64,000 bases of DNA from positions 62,001 to 126,000 of the forward strand of contig NZ_SWBP01000004.1 in NCBI RefSeq assembly GCF_005116455.1, read 5' to 3'. Below the pieces are notes generated by a model. It did no database searches and was not told the origin of the DNA. It was given only the letters and a program-made list of their open reading frames with translations. Made by a program: the position numbers and the translations under genes. Below, piece after piece: positions 26,179 to 35,540 of this stretch (position 1 is its first letter; every line of letters starts with the position of its first letter). This DNA comes from Pedobacter cryophilus (GTDB lineage Bacteria > Bacteroidota > Bacteroidia > Sphingobacteriales > Sphingobacteriaceae).

Positions 26179-26879
26179 CGTCCTGGTTCTTCTAACAAGT
26201 CTATAAATTCAATGGCATCTGTCTCCATTTTTAAAATCATTCTATCAACCATAATATTCAGGATATTATAGAAAACATAAGCTATAATACCAATGATTAA
26301 GCCAGTTGCTGAGGAAATCATCTTCACATATAAACCACCAGAAATGGTTCCAATTTCTATCACTCCTTTTACAGATACATCATGAAAAATGGTAATTACA
26401 CCAATAATTGTTCCCACAAAACCTAACATGGGCGCAATACCGGCAATAATTCCTAAAATGCTGATGTTTTTCTCCAGCTTAGAAACCTCTAGTTTCCCAA
26501 TGTTTTCTATAGCGCCTTCAATATCTTTTATTGGTCGGCCTATTCTTAATAAACCTTTTTGCAACATTCTGCCAATTGGCGTATTACTGCTTCTACAAAT
26601 TGCAATGGCGGCGTCTAAATTCCCGGTTTTAATGCTTGATCTTACCTGTGTAATTAATTGCGACTCGTCTTTTGATGCTTTTCTGATGGTGATGTATCTT
26701 TCGAAGAAAATAACCAATCCTAATAAAGCCAAAGCAGCCAGCGGAATCATTACCCAGCCTCCTTTGGTGAGTAATTCAAATAGACTTAACTCTTCTCCTT
26801 GGGTAGCCTGTAAAGCATTAATGGTGTTGGTTACGGTATCAGTTAAAGGTTGTAAAGCACTGGTATCTTGTAAGAGCAT
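26175..26879 (-). CDS. exbB: MotA/TolQ/ExbB proton-channel family protein
   Basis: The 234-residue protein has three membrane helices: about 40-62 (GWVMIPLAALALLGLVIFFE), 143-168 (IAGIAPMLGFVGTIIGVITIF) and 185-210 (MISSATGLIIGIIAYVFYNIL). The GFVGTIIGV and SSATGLIIG segments are the conserved channel-lining parts of TolQ/ExbB. An amphipathic N-terminal stretch before TM1 is longer than in TolQ, as is common in ExbB of Bacteroidota. It starts five bases after the HU/SPOR gene and overlaps exbD, so it is in the middle of an operon. Confidence 0.94.
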   Translation of the reverse strand: MLLQDTSALQPLTDTVTNTINALQATQGEELSLFELLTKGGWVMIPLAALALLGLVIFFERYITIRKASKDESQLITQVRSSIKTGNLDAAIAICRSSNTPIGRMLQKGLLRIGRPIKDIEGAIENIGKLEVSKLEKNISILGIIAGIAPMLGFVGTIIGVITIFHDVSVKGVIEIGTISGGLYVKMISSATGLIIGIIAYVFYNILNIMVDRMILKMETDAIEFIDLLEEPGR

Positions 26880-26884
26880 ATTTT

Positions 26885-27919
26885 TTATTTTAAAGGTTTT
26901 ATAGGCTTAATAAAAGCCTCGGGATTTAGTTGTTCTCTAATTCTTTTTAGTTCTTGATTTGCTTCTGCTTCATTGTATAAAGTAGCGCCACTAATTTTAA
27001 TCATTGGTCCATCAGCATCTTCTACAATATAGGCGTTAATTCCATTTGCTTTTAATTGAGTAACTCTTTTTAAAGCATCAGACTTTTTTAAATATAAACC
27101 AATGATAATTTCATAACGAATATCACTTTTCTTTGGTATCTGCTTTTGATTTACAGAAACCGCAGTGGAATCTTTTGCTTCTTCTACTTCAAAACCTTTT
27201 GCTTTTAATTTAGCTTCAATATCTGCGTTATTATACACAGAATCAGCTTTTTGAATAGCCTGAGCACTTGGAGTTTGATTTACCGTTACAGGTTTTTCAC
27301 TAACGGTTTCTTTTTTTAATTGTTGATATAAGTTTTGGTAAAAATTGGGGTTTAAATAATAAACAGCAATTAAACTCCCTATTATCGCCGCAATAACAAA
27401 AACTAAAACAATTTTTAAGGTAATGCTTTTGTGTTCATCAAACTCATTGGGCATGGCTGTATTTAAGGCTTGTTGTGCAAGACTATAATTTTCAGCTTCG
27501 GCGTCTGATAAGTTGAGGGCTTTTGCATCTATCGGTGTTAAGCCAAAAAAATCTTTACTGTTTTCTGATTTGGTATCTGATTGTAAAGTTAACTTTTCAC
27601 CATCTAAAGTAAGTTCGCCAATATTGTTGATATGAACTGTTTGGCTTTTTAAAATGGTTTTGAGGTCTTTTACATACTCGTCTAAAATCGCGTAAGCAGA
27701 TGTTAATGAGGTATTGTTTCGTTGACTGATTAACTGAACCAATTTATCATCATGACGGTATTCTGTAGTAAAATCTATTTTGGTAGAAGGCGGATAAAAA
27801 GTTTCTGTTCCTTCATCGTAGTATCCTGCTGATCGCTTTTGATAAAACTTTCCTAAACTAGGCACAACCACGTGGTCTTTGGCGTTTATCAATTCGGCGA
27901 AATAAGGTGATATATCCAT
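26885..27919 (-). CDS. HU-CCDC81 and SPOR domain membrane protein
   Basis: This 344-residue protein has an N-terminal region (1-125) resembling the prokaryotic HU-CCDC81 domain pair (ISPYFAELINAKDHVVVPSLG, then HINNIGELTLDGEKLTLQ), a linker, one membrane helix (168-189, ITLKIVLVFVIAAIIGSLIA), and a C-terminal SPOR domain (about 265-335, YEIIIGLYLKKSDALKRV ... GPMIKISGATLYNEAEANQEL). SPOR domains bind denuded peptidoglycan glycans, often at division sites. The topology puts the HU-like part in the cytoplasm and SPOR in the periplasm. It lies directly before exbB, so it may link the TonB system to the cell wall; that is inference. Function is not established. Confidence 0.85.
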   Translation of the reverse strand: MDISPYFAELINAKDHVVVPSLGKFYQKRSAGYYDEGTETFYPPSTKIDFTTEYRHDDKLVQLISQRNNTSLTSAYAILDEYVKDLKTILKSQTVHINNIGELTLDGEKLTLQSDTKSENSKDFFGLTPIDAKALNLSDAEAENYSLAQQALNTAMPNEFDEHKSITLKIVLVFVIAAIIGSLIAVYYLNPNFYQNLYQQLKKETVSEKPVTVNQTPSAQAIQKADSVYNNADIEAKLKAKGFEVEEAKDSTAVSVNQKQIPKKSDIRYEIIIGLYLKKSDALKRVTQLKANGINAYIVEDADGPMIKISGATLYNEAEANQELKRIREQLNPEAFIKPIKPLK

Positions 27920-27970
27920 AAAGGCGTAAAAATACTTTTTTTAATAGCAGTACTGCAAAAAATCTACAAA

Positions 27971-29680
27971 CTAAAATCCATAACTCACACCACCCAAAAT
28001 ATTTATTCCATAATTTGGGTAATAAGGTAATTTCTGATATTCGTTTCCGATGATATTATTCACTCTTAAAAATGCCGAAATTTGTTTGTTGTATTGATAT
28101 TCTGCGCCAACGCTAATATCGGCGAAAGCCTTAATTGTTTTAATAGTGGTGATGACTTGAGGAGTTGGGCTGGTATCGTAACTTAAAATTTTAGCTTTAG
28201 AATCTCCCTGGAAAAGTAAATCACCTTCAATTTTTACTTTATCTACAATTTTAAAAGAAGCCGTTGAGTTTAATACAAAGCCAGGATACAACCAAGCATT
28301 TGGCTCGGTGCTGTTATCATATTGTTTTAAAGTCAACCTAGAATCTAGGTTGAAAGCATCAGAAAAGTTCATGTTCACTTCGCCTGTAAAACCTAAAACT
28401 TTGGTATTACCGGTAAAATACGCCACATCAAATTTTTGAGGTTGATCTATATTATTTACGAAGTAAGAAAAATCACTAAGTGTTTGATAAGATACCATGG
28501 CTTTATAGCCGATGTTGGCTGCAAAAGTCCCCCTAATTCCTCCTGCGGCATCAAACTTTGTAATGGTGTTTTTTAAATTGATGTTTTCATTTAAATAGGG
28601 GTTAAGTCCGATTAAGTCTTTAAGTCTTGTTTTAGCTACATCGCCACCAAAATTCCCAAAAATGGTAAGGTAATTTTTGATCAGCATAAAATCTAAACTT
28701 GCAGCCGGAAAGAAATGGATTCTTTGGTTGGAGCCAAATTCATTGACGTAATTGATACCGGCTGTTAATCTTAAAATTTCTGTATTGATTTTAATGTAGG
28801 GATTTACCTTAAAAAAGTGATTGTTTAAACTGTAAGTTACATCTTTACTGGAGGTAAAATCTACCAAACCATTAGCTCCAATTTGAAACTTACTTAGATT
28901 TTTGCTTACACCACCCGATAGAATCACCGTAGATTCTTTAGCAGAAAAAGCGTTGTTAAACAAAGAAGCATTTATTTTGCCGGCAAAATCTAAATTACTT
29001 TCATCATCTGCATCAGTACGGTTATAAACCACTCCTTCGCCTTCAAAAACGTTGAATTTTTGTTTTTCCGGAGAAATATCAATCATGTTATTGTCATCAC
29101 CTATTCCATAAAAGAAAAGGCTACTTCTATTATAACCAAGTTTCCCTTCTAATACCAAGGCATCGCCAATGCTTCGGCCAAAGCCACTAAATTCTTGTTT
29201 GCTTATATTTTGCGAATTCAATTTCCCTTTCATTCCAAGGTGATTGAAATTGAAGCCAGCCTGTAAAGCTTCATCTTGGCCGGTAGCCAAGTTTAATTGG
29301 CCTAAGGTGGTTCCTAAATTTCCTAAACCAATTTTAGCAAAGTTGTTTTTATTTGCAGCTTGTTTTTCGACAATTAATTTTTGGGCTTCCAGTTCTCTAA
29401 TGCCGCTATTGAGTTCTAATCTTTTATCCAACAAATCATAGCTCACCTTTGGGTTAAAGGGTTTATTATCGTTTAAATCTGGGCTACGTCTAATTTTAAC
29501 GGCATCAGCAAGAACGGGTTTATAAGAACGTATCACTTCAATTTCTTCGGTAACAGACGTTCTTGTGGTGTCTTTTGTTGCTGCTTTTACAACTGGTTTG
29601 TCTTGTGCTTTAACGTTGCTGCTAAAACCAAAAAAACAGGCTAAGAAAATGGTATGGGCTATTTTATATCTATTGGTCAT
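27971..29680 (-). CDS. Outer-membrane beta-barrel protein (TonB-receptor-like barrel without clear plug)
   Basis: The 569-residue protein has a signal peptide (1-25, ending SNVKAQ) and about 90 residues of charged N-terminal sequence. After that come alternating short beta strands to the end, such as LQAGFNFNHLGMKGKLN, LVLEGKLGYNRSSLFFYGIGDD and INILGGVSYGF, the last with the terminal aromatic of outer-membrane barrels. I see no clear TonB plug domain, so it is either a divergent receptor or a different barrel. It follows the TPR protein gene by four bases and precedes the HU/SPOR-exbB-exbD-tonB group, so a role with that TonB system is likely. Confidence 0.72.
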   Translation of the reverse strand: MTNRYKIAHTIFLACFFGFSSNVKAQDKPVVKAATKDTTRTSVTEEIEVIRSYKPVLADAVKIRRSPDLNDNKPFNPKVSYDLLDKRLELNSGIRELEAQKLIVEKQAANKNNFAKIGLGNLGTTLGQLNLATGQDEALQAGFNFNHLGMKGKLNSQNISKQEFSGFGRSIGDALVLEGKLGYNRSSLFFYGIGDDNNMIDISPEKQKFNVFEGEGVVYNRTDADDESNLDFAGKINASLFNNAFSAKESTVILSGGVSKNLSKFQIGANGLVDFTSSKDVTYSLNNHFFKVNPYIKINTEILRLTAGINYVNEFGSNQRIHFFPAASLDFMLIKNYLTIFGNFGGDVAKTRLKDLIGLNPYLNENINLKNTITKFDAAGGIRGTFAANIGYKAMVSYQTLSDFSYFVNNIDQPQKFDVAYFTGNTKVLGFTGEVNMNFSDAFNLDSRLTLKQYDNSTEPNAWLYPGFVLNSTASFKIVDKVKIEGDLLFQGDSKAKILSYDTSPTPQVITTIKTIKAFADISVGAEYQYNKQISAFLRVNNIIGNEYQKLPYYPNYGINILGGVSYGF

Positions 29681-29684
29681 GTTC

Positions 29685-32600
29685 TTATTTGCTATTCAGT
29701 TGATCTAGTTTTTGTTGTGCTGTTTCCAGGATTTCATCTTTACCTTCATAATTGTCTAACACACTTTTTAAAGTGGCTATGGCCTGTACATTATCTTTTA
29801 CAGCGGTATAGTTATCCGCTAAAAGAATAAAGCTTTTGGCTACCCAATAATCATAACTAGGCATGTTATTAATTAAATTAAAACAAGTTTTTTGAGAGGT
29901 TTTATAATCTTTGGTTTGATATTGAATTTCTGCCAAATTGTATAAGGCTTCGGCCCCTGCAACAGATTTAGTAGCTTTAATTACGCCTTCTAATTCTTTT
30001 TTAGCGGTAGTGGTGTCTCCATTTAAAAGGTAGGCTTTGCCGGCATATAAACCCGCTTTATTTCTATCTTCTTCTGATGATTTCTCGTAATTTTTTACCA
30101 ACTCTACATATTTAAGTGTTTGCTCTGGCACTAAAATTCCGGCGTAGGCTATCATCAAATTATTGATGGCGAAAGTATAATTGGCCTTGTATTCTGAGGC
30201 AATTTCCAGTTTTTTAAGGTGAACAATAGCTTCATTGTATTGCTTATTGCCCATATAAATTTTAGAAATACTAATTAAAGCTTTCTCGGTATATTCACTG
30301 GTCCAATCGTTTAAAATGTATTCGTAATCTACAATAGCAGGTGCAAATTTCGCTAAGTTCTTATAGCTTTCGGCTCTTATAAATTTGGCTTGCTTATCTT
30401 GAATGGCTTTTGGGAATTTATCGAAATAGGCATTTACAGATTCTACCGTTCCTTCCCAATCGTTTCTTAAAAAGCGGGTGTTGGCAGCCTGAAACATGAT
30501 ATTATCCTGCTCAGAAATAGAATAGTTACCAATAGAGGTGGTGTTTGCATAATTAATAAAATCAGATGCATTGCCCATGTCTATATAAATTCTTTCAATC
30601 AGTTTTAATGATTGTTGTGCTTCATCTGTTGATTTATAATCGCTGATTACTTTTTTGAAAGTTTCTAATGCAGCCTGGTCATTTTTTTGATCGTAATAAA
30701 CCAAACCAATAGTCACTAAGGCTCTTGGAATGTAAGAGCTTCTAGGATATTTTTGAATTAAGGTGGTTAAATCTGTTTGAGCTCTTTCGCCTTGTCCCAT
30801 TAAAAAGTAGGTGTAAGCAATCTCAAATCCGGCATCATCAGCATAATTAGAATTTGGGAACTGACTTAATAAAGATTGTAGGGTAGCTATTTTTGCTTCC
30901 GATTGGCTTTGTAAACCTTGTATTACACCTCTCTGAAATAAGGCATAATCTTCGCTACTGCTATTTTGAGAAATAATCCTGTTGTAATAGCCCAGGGCAC
31001 TTCCATAGTTTTTAGCACCAAAATAAGCATCGGCTAATCTTAATGTGGCATCAGAAACTGTTTTAGGATCTTTCTCACTTCCGTTTAAAAATTTAGCTAA
31101 ATAAGTTGCTGCCTTAGGGTAGTTTTCTCCTTCTAGTGCTGCATAACCTAAAGCATAGTTGGCATAATTATAAAGATCGGTCTTTTTAGCAGCAGGCATT
31201 CCTAAAAACTCTTCAAAAAAGTTAACAGATTCGCCATATTTTTTTACTTCATACATGGCTTCGGCACACCAATAGGTTGCTAAAGCATGAATTTCGGCAT
31301 CTACCGGGAAATTGTTTGATCTTAAAAACACACCAATAGCATTTTCAAAAGCTCGTTCGTTATAAAACTCTAAGGCTCTAAAATAGGTGACTTTTTGATA
31401 GGCTTCTTGTGCGTCTTCTGATTTGTTTGAGATGCTTTCTAATACATCAATAGCATCTCTGTAATTTTTTGTGCTAGATAAAACCTTCGCTAATAAAGTT
31501 TTTGCCTCATTTAATTTAGTAGAACGAGGATAGGTTTTTAAATATTCCTGAATGGCATCTAAAGCAATGTTATGGAACTCTAATTCATAAGAAAGCTTAG
31601 CGAAGTTATAAAGGGCGTCTTCTTTAATCTGCTTATCAAAATCTAATTTAGAACTTACCTGAAAAGAATTTCTGGCGCTTTGTTTGTTTTTTGTACTTAA
31701 ATAAGCGTCTCCTAAATGGTATAATCCAAACTGACTGTAGGCACTTTTATCTTTAATTAGTTTACCTAATTGCTCAATAGATTGATTGTATTTTTGAAGT
31801 TTATAATAGGTGTAGCCAATTTGATAATCATCCTGATTGTTTTGAGTTTTGCCTAAATCTTTCTTCATAAAACGCTCATAATAAGTTAAAGCGTTTGGAT
31901 AATCAGCTTTGGCGAAATAAGAAGCGCCAATAATTCTAAAAAGTTCTGTTTCGTTTAATTGCTTGGTATTTTGAACGATTGGAACTGCATAGCTAATCAC
32001 ATCATCGTATCTTTTATCTAAAAAGTAAATGGCAGAAATGTAATAGGGATAACTGGCTTCGTAATTTTTAGAGTTTTTTAATTTTTCAAAGTTTTGAAGT
32101 GCAATAGCGTATTCTTTATCGGCGTAAGCAATATAAGCGTAATAGTAAGTGGCTTGTTCTGTATATTCTGATGGGGCGTCTTTAACTAATCCAAAAAGAG
32201 GTTTTGCACTTGCAAAATCTTTGGTTTCAAAGTAAGAATAGGCAGTTTTAAATTTGTATTCGGTATCTTCTTTTCCGGTTAAATCAATAGAACTTACTTT
32301 GGTAAACCAATTTAAAGCTTCTTCATATTGCGCTTGTTTAAAATAATAGCGACCCACCTGAAAATAAGCTTGCTTGGTTTTTGGACTTTCTGGATGTTGT
32401 TTAATGAATTTTTTAAAAAGCTGTTCGGCATCAGAATTACTGAGTTCTAAAGCACATAAAGCCCGGTAGTATTCGCTGTTTACTTTTATTTCAGATAATG
32501 CAGCATTATTTTCTGTAAGCGTAGTGTGGGTGGTTTTGATATTTTCTACATCATAAAATATAGCAGAAGCTGCGGCAAATTTCCCTTTTTCTATGAGTTC

Positions 32601-32708
32601 TAAGCCGGTTTTATATTTGGAATTGATGTCAAAATAGGCAGGGATTTGTGCTGATGAAACTTTAATGAAACAAGATAAAGCAAGGAATACTGTCGTTTTT
32701 TTGAGCAT
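29685..32708 (-). CDS. Exported tetratricopeptide-repeat protein (1007 residues)
   Basis: After a signal peptide (1-20, FLALSCFIKVSSAQ) the entire protein is built from helical TPR-type repeats. Typical units are PKTKQAYFQVGRYYFKQAQY, YALGYAALEGENYPKAATYL and ALYNLAEIQYQTKDYKTSQK. There is no enzyme domain. Repeat content and export suggest a periplasmic or outer-membrane-associated scaffold, similar to YbgF/CpoB or BamD-like TPR proteins but far longer. It is the first gene of the block with the barrel protein, HU/SPOR protein and ExbB-ExbD-TonB, suggesting a partner of that envelope complex. The upstream pyrB gene is 164 bases away. Confidence 0.88.
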   Translation of the reverse strand: MLKKTTVFLALSCFIKVSSAQIPAYFDINSKYKTGLELIEKGKFAAASAIFYDVENIKTTHTTLTENNAALSEIKVNSEYYRALCALELSNSDAEQLFKKFIKQHPESPKTKQAYFQVGRYYFKQAQYEEALNWFTKVSSIDLTGKEDTEYKFKTAYSYFETKDFASAKPLFGLVKDAPSEYTEQATYYYAYIAYADKEYAIALQNFEKLKNSKNYEASYPYYISAIYFLDKRYDDVISYAVPIVQNTKQLNETELFRIIGASYFAKADYPNALTYYERFMKKDLGKTQNNQDDYQIGYTYYKLQKYNQSIEQLGKLIKDKSAYSQFGLYHLGDAYLSTKNKQSARNSFQVSSKLDFDKQIKEDALYNFAKLSYELEFHNIALDAIQEYLKTYPRSTKLNEAKTLLAKVLSSTKNYRDAIDVLESISNKSEDAQEAYQKVTYFRALEFYNERAFENAIGVFLRSNNFPVDAEIHALATYWCAEAMYEVKKYGESVNFFEEFLGMPAAKKTDLYNYANYALGYAALEGENYPKAATYLAKFLNGSEKDPKTVSDATLRLADAYFGAKNYGSALGYYNRIISQNSSSEDYALFQRGVIQGLQSQSEAKIATLQSLLSQFPNSNYADDAGFEIAYTYFLMGQGERAQTDLTTLIQKYPRSSYIPRALVTIGLVYYDQKNDQAALETFKKVISDYKSTDEAQQSLKLIERIYIDMGNASDFINYANTTSIGNYSISEQDNIMFQAANTRFLRNDWEGTVESVNAYFDKFPKAIQDKQAKFIRAESYKNLAKFAPAIVDYEYILNDWTSEYTEKALISISKIYMGNKQYNEAIVHLKKLEIASEYKANYTFAINNLMIAYAGILVPEQTLKYVELVKNYEKSSEEDRNKAGLYAGKAYLLNGDTTTAKKELEGVIKATKSVAGAEALYNLAEIQYQTKDYKTSQKTCFNLINNMPSYDYWVAKSFILLADNYTAVKDNVQAIATLKSVLDNYEGKDEILETAQQKLDQLNSK

Positions 32709-32872
32709 AATAGATTTAAAATCGATATTTCTAAATTACAAGATAAGAAAGGGTTCAATTCACATATTTAACTAACACCTGTTGATAAACTGCTTTTGAA
32801 ACGCATTTTTTGAATAAATAATATTTGAAGATGAGAGAAATGCTTCTTTTTATTTAGAAAGCAGAATAAGAA

Positions 32873-33808
32873 TTATCCTTTTTGACTGGCCAATAAATAA
32901 AGCACTGCCATTCTTACGGCTACTCCATTTTCTACCTGGTCTAAAATGATAGATTGTTGGCTATCGGCAACATCACTGGTGATTTCTACTCCTCGGTTAA
33001 TTGGCCCAGGGTGCATTACAATAATTTTTTTATCCAGAGAATCTAGTATTTGTTTGTTTAAACCATACATCATAGAATATTCTCTTAAAGAAGGGAAATA
33101 TTTAATATCCTGCCTTTCTAGCTGTATGCGTAACATGTTGGCTACGTCGCACCAGTTTAAGGCTTTCATTAAATTGTGCTCTACTTTTACGCCTAAAGTG
33201 TGAATGTATTTTGGGATCAAGGTGGTTGGTCCGCAAACCATTACCTCGGCACCTAATTTTTGCAGGCAAAGAATGTTAGATAAAGCCACTCTAGAGTGTA
33301 AAACATCGCCCACTATTACCACTTTTTTACCGGCTACTTCGCCTAGTTTTTCTTTGATAGAAAAAGCATCTAATAAAGCTTGGGTAGGATGCTCATGTGC
33401 GCCATCTCCGGCATTTACTATTTGCGCATTAATATGCTTACTTAAAAATACGCCAGCGCCAGGGTAGGGATGTCTCATTACCACCATATCTACTTTCATA
33501 GATAAGATGTTGTTAACGGTATCAATTAAGGTTTCGCCTTTACTTACTGATGAACTGGAAGCTGCAAAATTTACGACATCGGCAGAAAGCCTTTTTTGAG
33601 CTAATTCAAAAGATAATTTGGTACGGGTAGAGTTTTCAAAAAATATATTGGCAATGGTAATGTCTCTTAATGAGGGTACTTTTTTAATGGGACGATTGAT
33701 GACATCTTTAAAATTATTTGCAGTTTCTAGAATGAGTTCAATATCTTGTGTGTTAAGGTCTTTGATGCCTAAAAGATGTTTACTGCTTAATCTTTGTGAT
33801 GCTGCCAT
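32873..33808 (-). CDS. pyrB: Aspartate carbamoyltransferase catalytic subunit
   Basis: This 311-residue enzyme joins carbamoyl phosphate and aspartate in pyrimidine synthesis. The carbamoyl phosphate loop FFENSTRTKLSFE (56-68), the HPTQALLDAFSI segment and the HPGPINRGVEI loop near the C-terminus identify it as PyrB rather than ornithine carbamoyltransferase. There is no pyrI regulatory-subunit gene next to it. It follows pyrR by seven bases, so the two form an operon, as in many bacteria. Confidence 0.97.
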   Translation of the reverse strand: MAASQRLSSKHLLGIKDLNTQDIELILETANNFKDVINRPIKKVPSLRDITIANIFFENSTRTKLSFELAQKRLSADVVNFAASSSSVSKGETLIDTVNNILSMKVDMVVMRHPYPGAGVFLSKHINAQIVNAGDGAHEHPTQALLDAFSIKEKLGEVAGKKVVIVGDVLHSRVALSNILCLQKLGAEVMVCGPTTLIPKYIHTLGVKVEHNLMKALNWCDVANMLRIQLERQDIKYFPSLREYSMMYGLNKQILDSLDKKIIVMHPGPINRGVEITSDVADSQQSIILDQVENGVAVRMAVLYLLASQKG

Positions 33809-33815
33809 AATATTT

Positions 33816-34361
33816 TTATACCTGCTCTGAAATCAAAATTACTTTATCCTCGTGGTCTGTTTCTTTCCAACTTACCACTACTTTTTGCGAAGAGATAGAA
33901 TCTACTTTTATGCCAATATAATCTGGCTCAATAGGTAAATGTCTAGAGTATCTTCTATCTACCAATACTAAAAGCTCTACTTTTTCTGGTCGGCCAAAAG
34001 CCAACATTGCATCCATGGCAGCTCTAATGGTTCTGCCTGTCCACAATACATCATCTACTAAAATGACTTTTTTGCCCTCAATAATAAAATCTATTTGTGT
34101 GCTGTTGGGAACCAAAGGGCTATCGCCTCTTCTAAAATCGTCTCGGTAAAAGGTAATGTCTAAAATGCCATTATCAATTTTTGCATCAGGTAATATTTTA
34201 CCTAATTCTTGAGCAATTCTTTTAGAGAGATAAATTCCACGTGGTTGAATTCCTAAAATTACGGAGTTAGAAAAGTCGTTATGATTTTCTATTAACTGAT
34301 GACAAAGACGTTCTATCGTGATTTGAAATTTTTGACCATCAAGAAGGGTTAAATTTTGCAT
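33816..34361 (-). CDS. pyrR: Bifunctional pyr operon regulator / uracil phosphoribosyltransferase PyrR
   Basis: This is a 181-residue type I phosphoribosyltransferase. The PRPP loop is KKVILVDDVLWTGRTIRAAM (about 98-117) and the N-terminal ILGIQPRGIYLSKRIA segment is typical of PyrR. In Bacillus it binds pyr mRNA to cause attenuation; in many other groups only the UPRT activity is certain. I saw no obvious PyrR anti-antiterminator leader before it. The ATG at 34361 is chosen because a consensus promoter overlaps the in-frame TTG at 34382. pyrB follows after seven bases. Confidence 0.93.
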   Translation of the reverse strand: MQNLTLLDGQKFQITIERLCHQLIENHNDFSNSVILGIQPRGIYLSKRIAQELGKILPDAKIDNGILDITFYRDDFRRGDSPLVPNSTQIDFIIEGKKVILVDDVLWTGRTIRAAMDAMLAFGRPEKVELLVLVDRRYSRHLPIEPDYIGIKVDSISSQKVVVSWKETDHEDKVILISEQV

Positions 34362-34379
34362 CAGCTCGGTTGGTTTGGG

Positions 34380-34408
34380 CAAAAATAGGAAAAATTAGAT
34401 TTTCACAA
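34380..34408 (-). promoter_or_regulatory. Bacteroidota-type promoter of pyrR-pyrB
   Basis: On the minus strand TTG (34408-34406) is followed after 18 bases by TATTTTTG (34387-34380). The start of transcription should lie near 34375, a few bases before the ATG at 34361. This supports the ATG and excludes the upstream TTG as start. Confidence 0.75.
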
Positions 34409-34511
34409 TAGCTTATTTCATAATAAATGAGAATTGTTAAGAAATAGGTTTACACCAGTTTAAAGTTAAAAGGATATTTTAAGTAAGCGAAGAGATCATA
34501 AAAGTCTTAGA

Positions 34512-35540
34512 TCAATAAAAATCATAGCATTTTTTGCTGTTATTATTGTTTCTGTAATAGTTTCTATTGTAACCAGATGAGCCTGAAAAACTAGTTTCAT
34601 AAATTAAGGCACCTTCTGTTGTGCCCGCAGTATTTCCATAACCCAATCTGCTTGATGTGGCATCATGACTAAATCCAAGGCGCACCTTGTCTTCATAATC
34701 TCTTTTAGAAAAAATGTCTAATATGAGCGAGAAAACAATGGCATCTTTTTGTTTGGCTTCTCCTCTATACCAAAGGCCAATATTTACCCCTCTTTTCTTA
34801 ACTTGAAAGCCAGCACTTATAGACTGGATTTGCGCCTGTTGGTAATATAAAACTGATGGAGTAATAGAAGGGCTATCCTCATCATCAAAAGGGTCTAAAA
34901 TTAATTTATAACTCATATAACCGTTTAACCTTAACGGAAGCGAAGATTTTGTACCAGTAAATGATTCATTTGGTTTGTTTAAATGTTGACCGGCTCCGCC
35001 AATCATAAAACTACCAATCACCATATTTATACCAGCGCCAGAATCAAAAAAGAATTTATTATTAAATTCTGGTGGAGTTGCAGATGAAATACCCCCAGCT
35101 ATTACTCCTTCATTATCTAATTGGTCATAAAAAACGAGTTTATCATAGTCAATTTTTCTACTCGTTAGTCCACCTTGTATTCCAAAAGACAGGGTGCCGC
35201 TATTGCCAAATTCCACACTATAGGAGTAAATGCCTGAGAAATTTGTTTTATTTAAAAAAGCAGTTCCTTCACTTGATTTACTTATGATTGCTCCAAAACC
35301 ACCTCCAAACTGGGGAACATTAATATCTGCAGATAAGGTATAATAGGTTAAAGGTCCGGCAACGTTTGACCATTGATTTCGATAAATCAAATTCATTCTT
35401 AAATCGCCATCAAACTGACCATTTAATGCTGGATTTAAATATTGTGGCGAGTTGTAAAATTGAGAATAAATATGATCTTGGCTATAAGCTCTATTTAAAG
35501 TGAGAATACCAATTACTAAAAATGATAAGATATTCTTCAT
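34512..35540 (-). CDS. Type IX secretion system PorP/SprF family outer-membrane protein
   Basis: This 342-residue protein has a signal peptide (MKNILSFLVIGILTLNRAYSQ without the last residue) followed by the PorP/SprF hallmark HIYSQFYNSPQYLNPALNG. The rest is a beta barrel (NLIYRNQWSNV, GGFGAIISKSSEG, NFSGIYSYSVEFG). I placed the start at the ATG 35540, whose bases overlap the stop of the giant adhesin gene (ATGA). In Flavobacterium johnsoniae SprF is needed to bring SprB to the surface and its gene follows sprB, so this is the matching pair. The C-terminus is Asn-rich. Confidence 0.93.
   Translation of the reverse strand: MKNILSFLVIGILTLNRAYSQDHIYSQFYNSPQYLNPALNGQFDGDLRMNLIYRNQWSNVAGPLTYYTLSADINVPQFGGGFGAIISKSSEGTAFLNKTNFSGIYSYSVEFGNSGTLSFGIQGGLTSRKIDYDKLVFYDQLDNEGVIAGGISSATPPEFNNKFFFDSGAGINMVIGSFMIGGAGQHLNKPNESFTGTKSSLPLRLNGYMSYKLILDPFDDEDSPSITPSVLYYQQAQIQSISAGFQVKKRGVNIGLWYRGEAKQKDAIVFSLILDIFSKRDYEDKVRLGFSHDATSSRLGYGNTAGTTEGALIYETSFSGSSGYNRNYYRNNNNSKKCYDFY

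Noticed and set aside
26389-26904. 171-codon plus-strand frame over exbB
   Set aside because: It is the antisense shadow of exbB, whose three helices and motifs are clear.
34362-34511. PyrR-binding attenuator leader before pyrR
   Set aside because: A consensus promoter lies right before the ATG, leaving too short a leader, and no terminator hairpin is seen.
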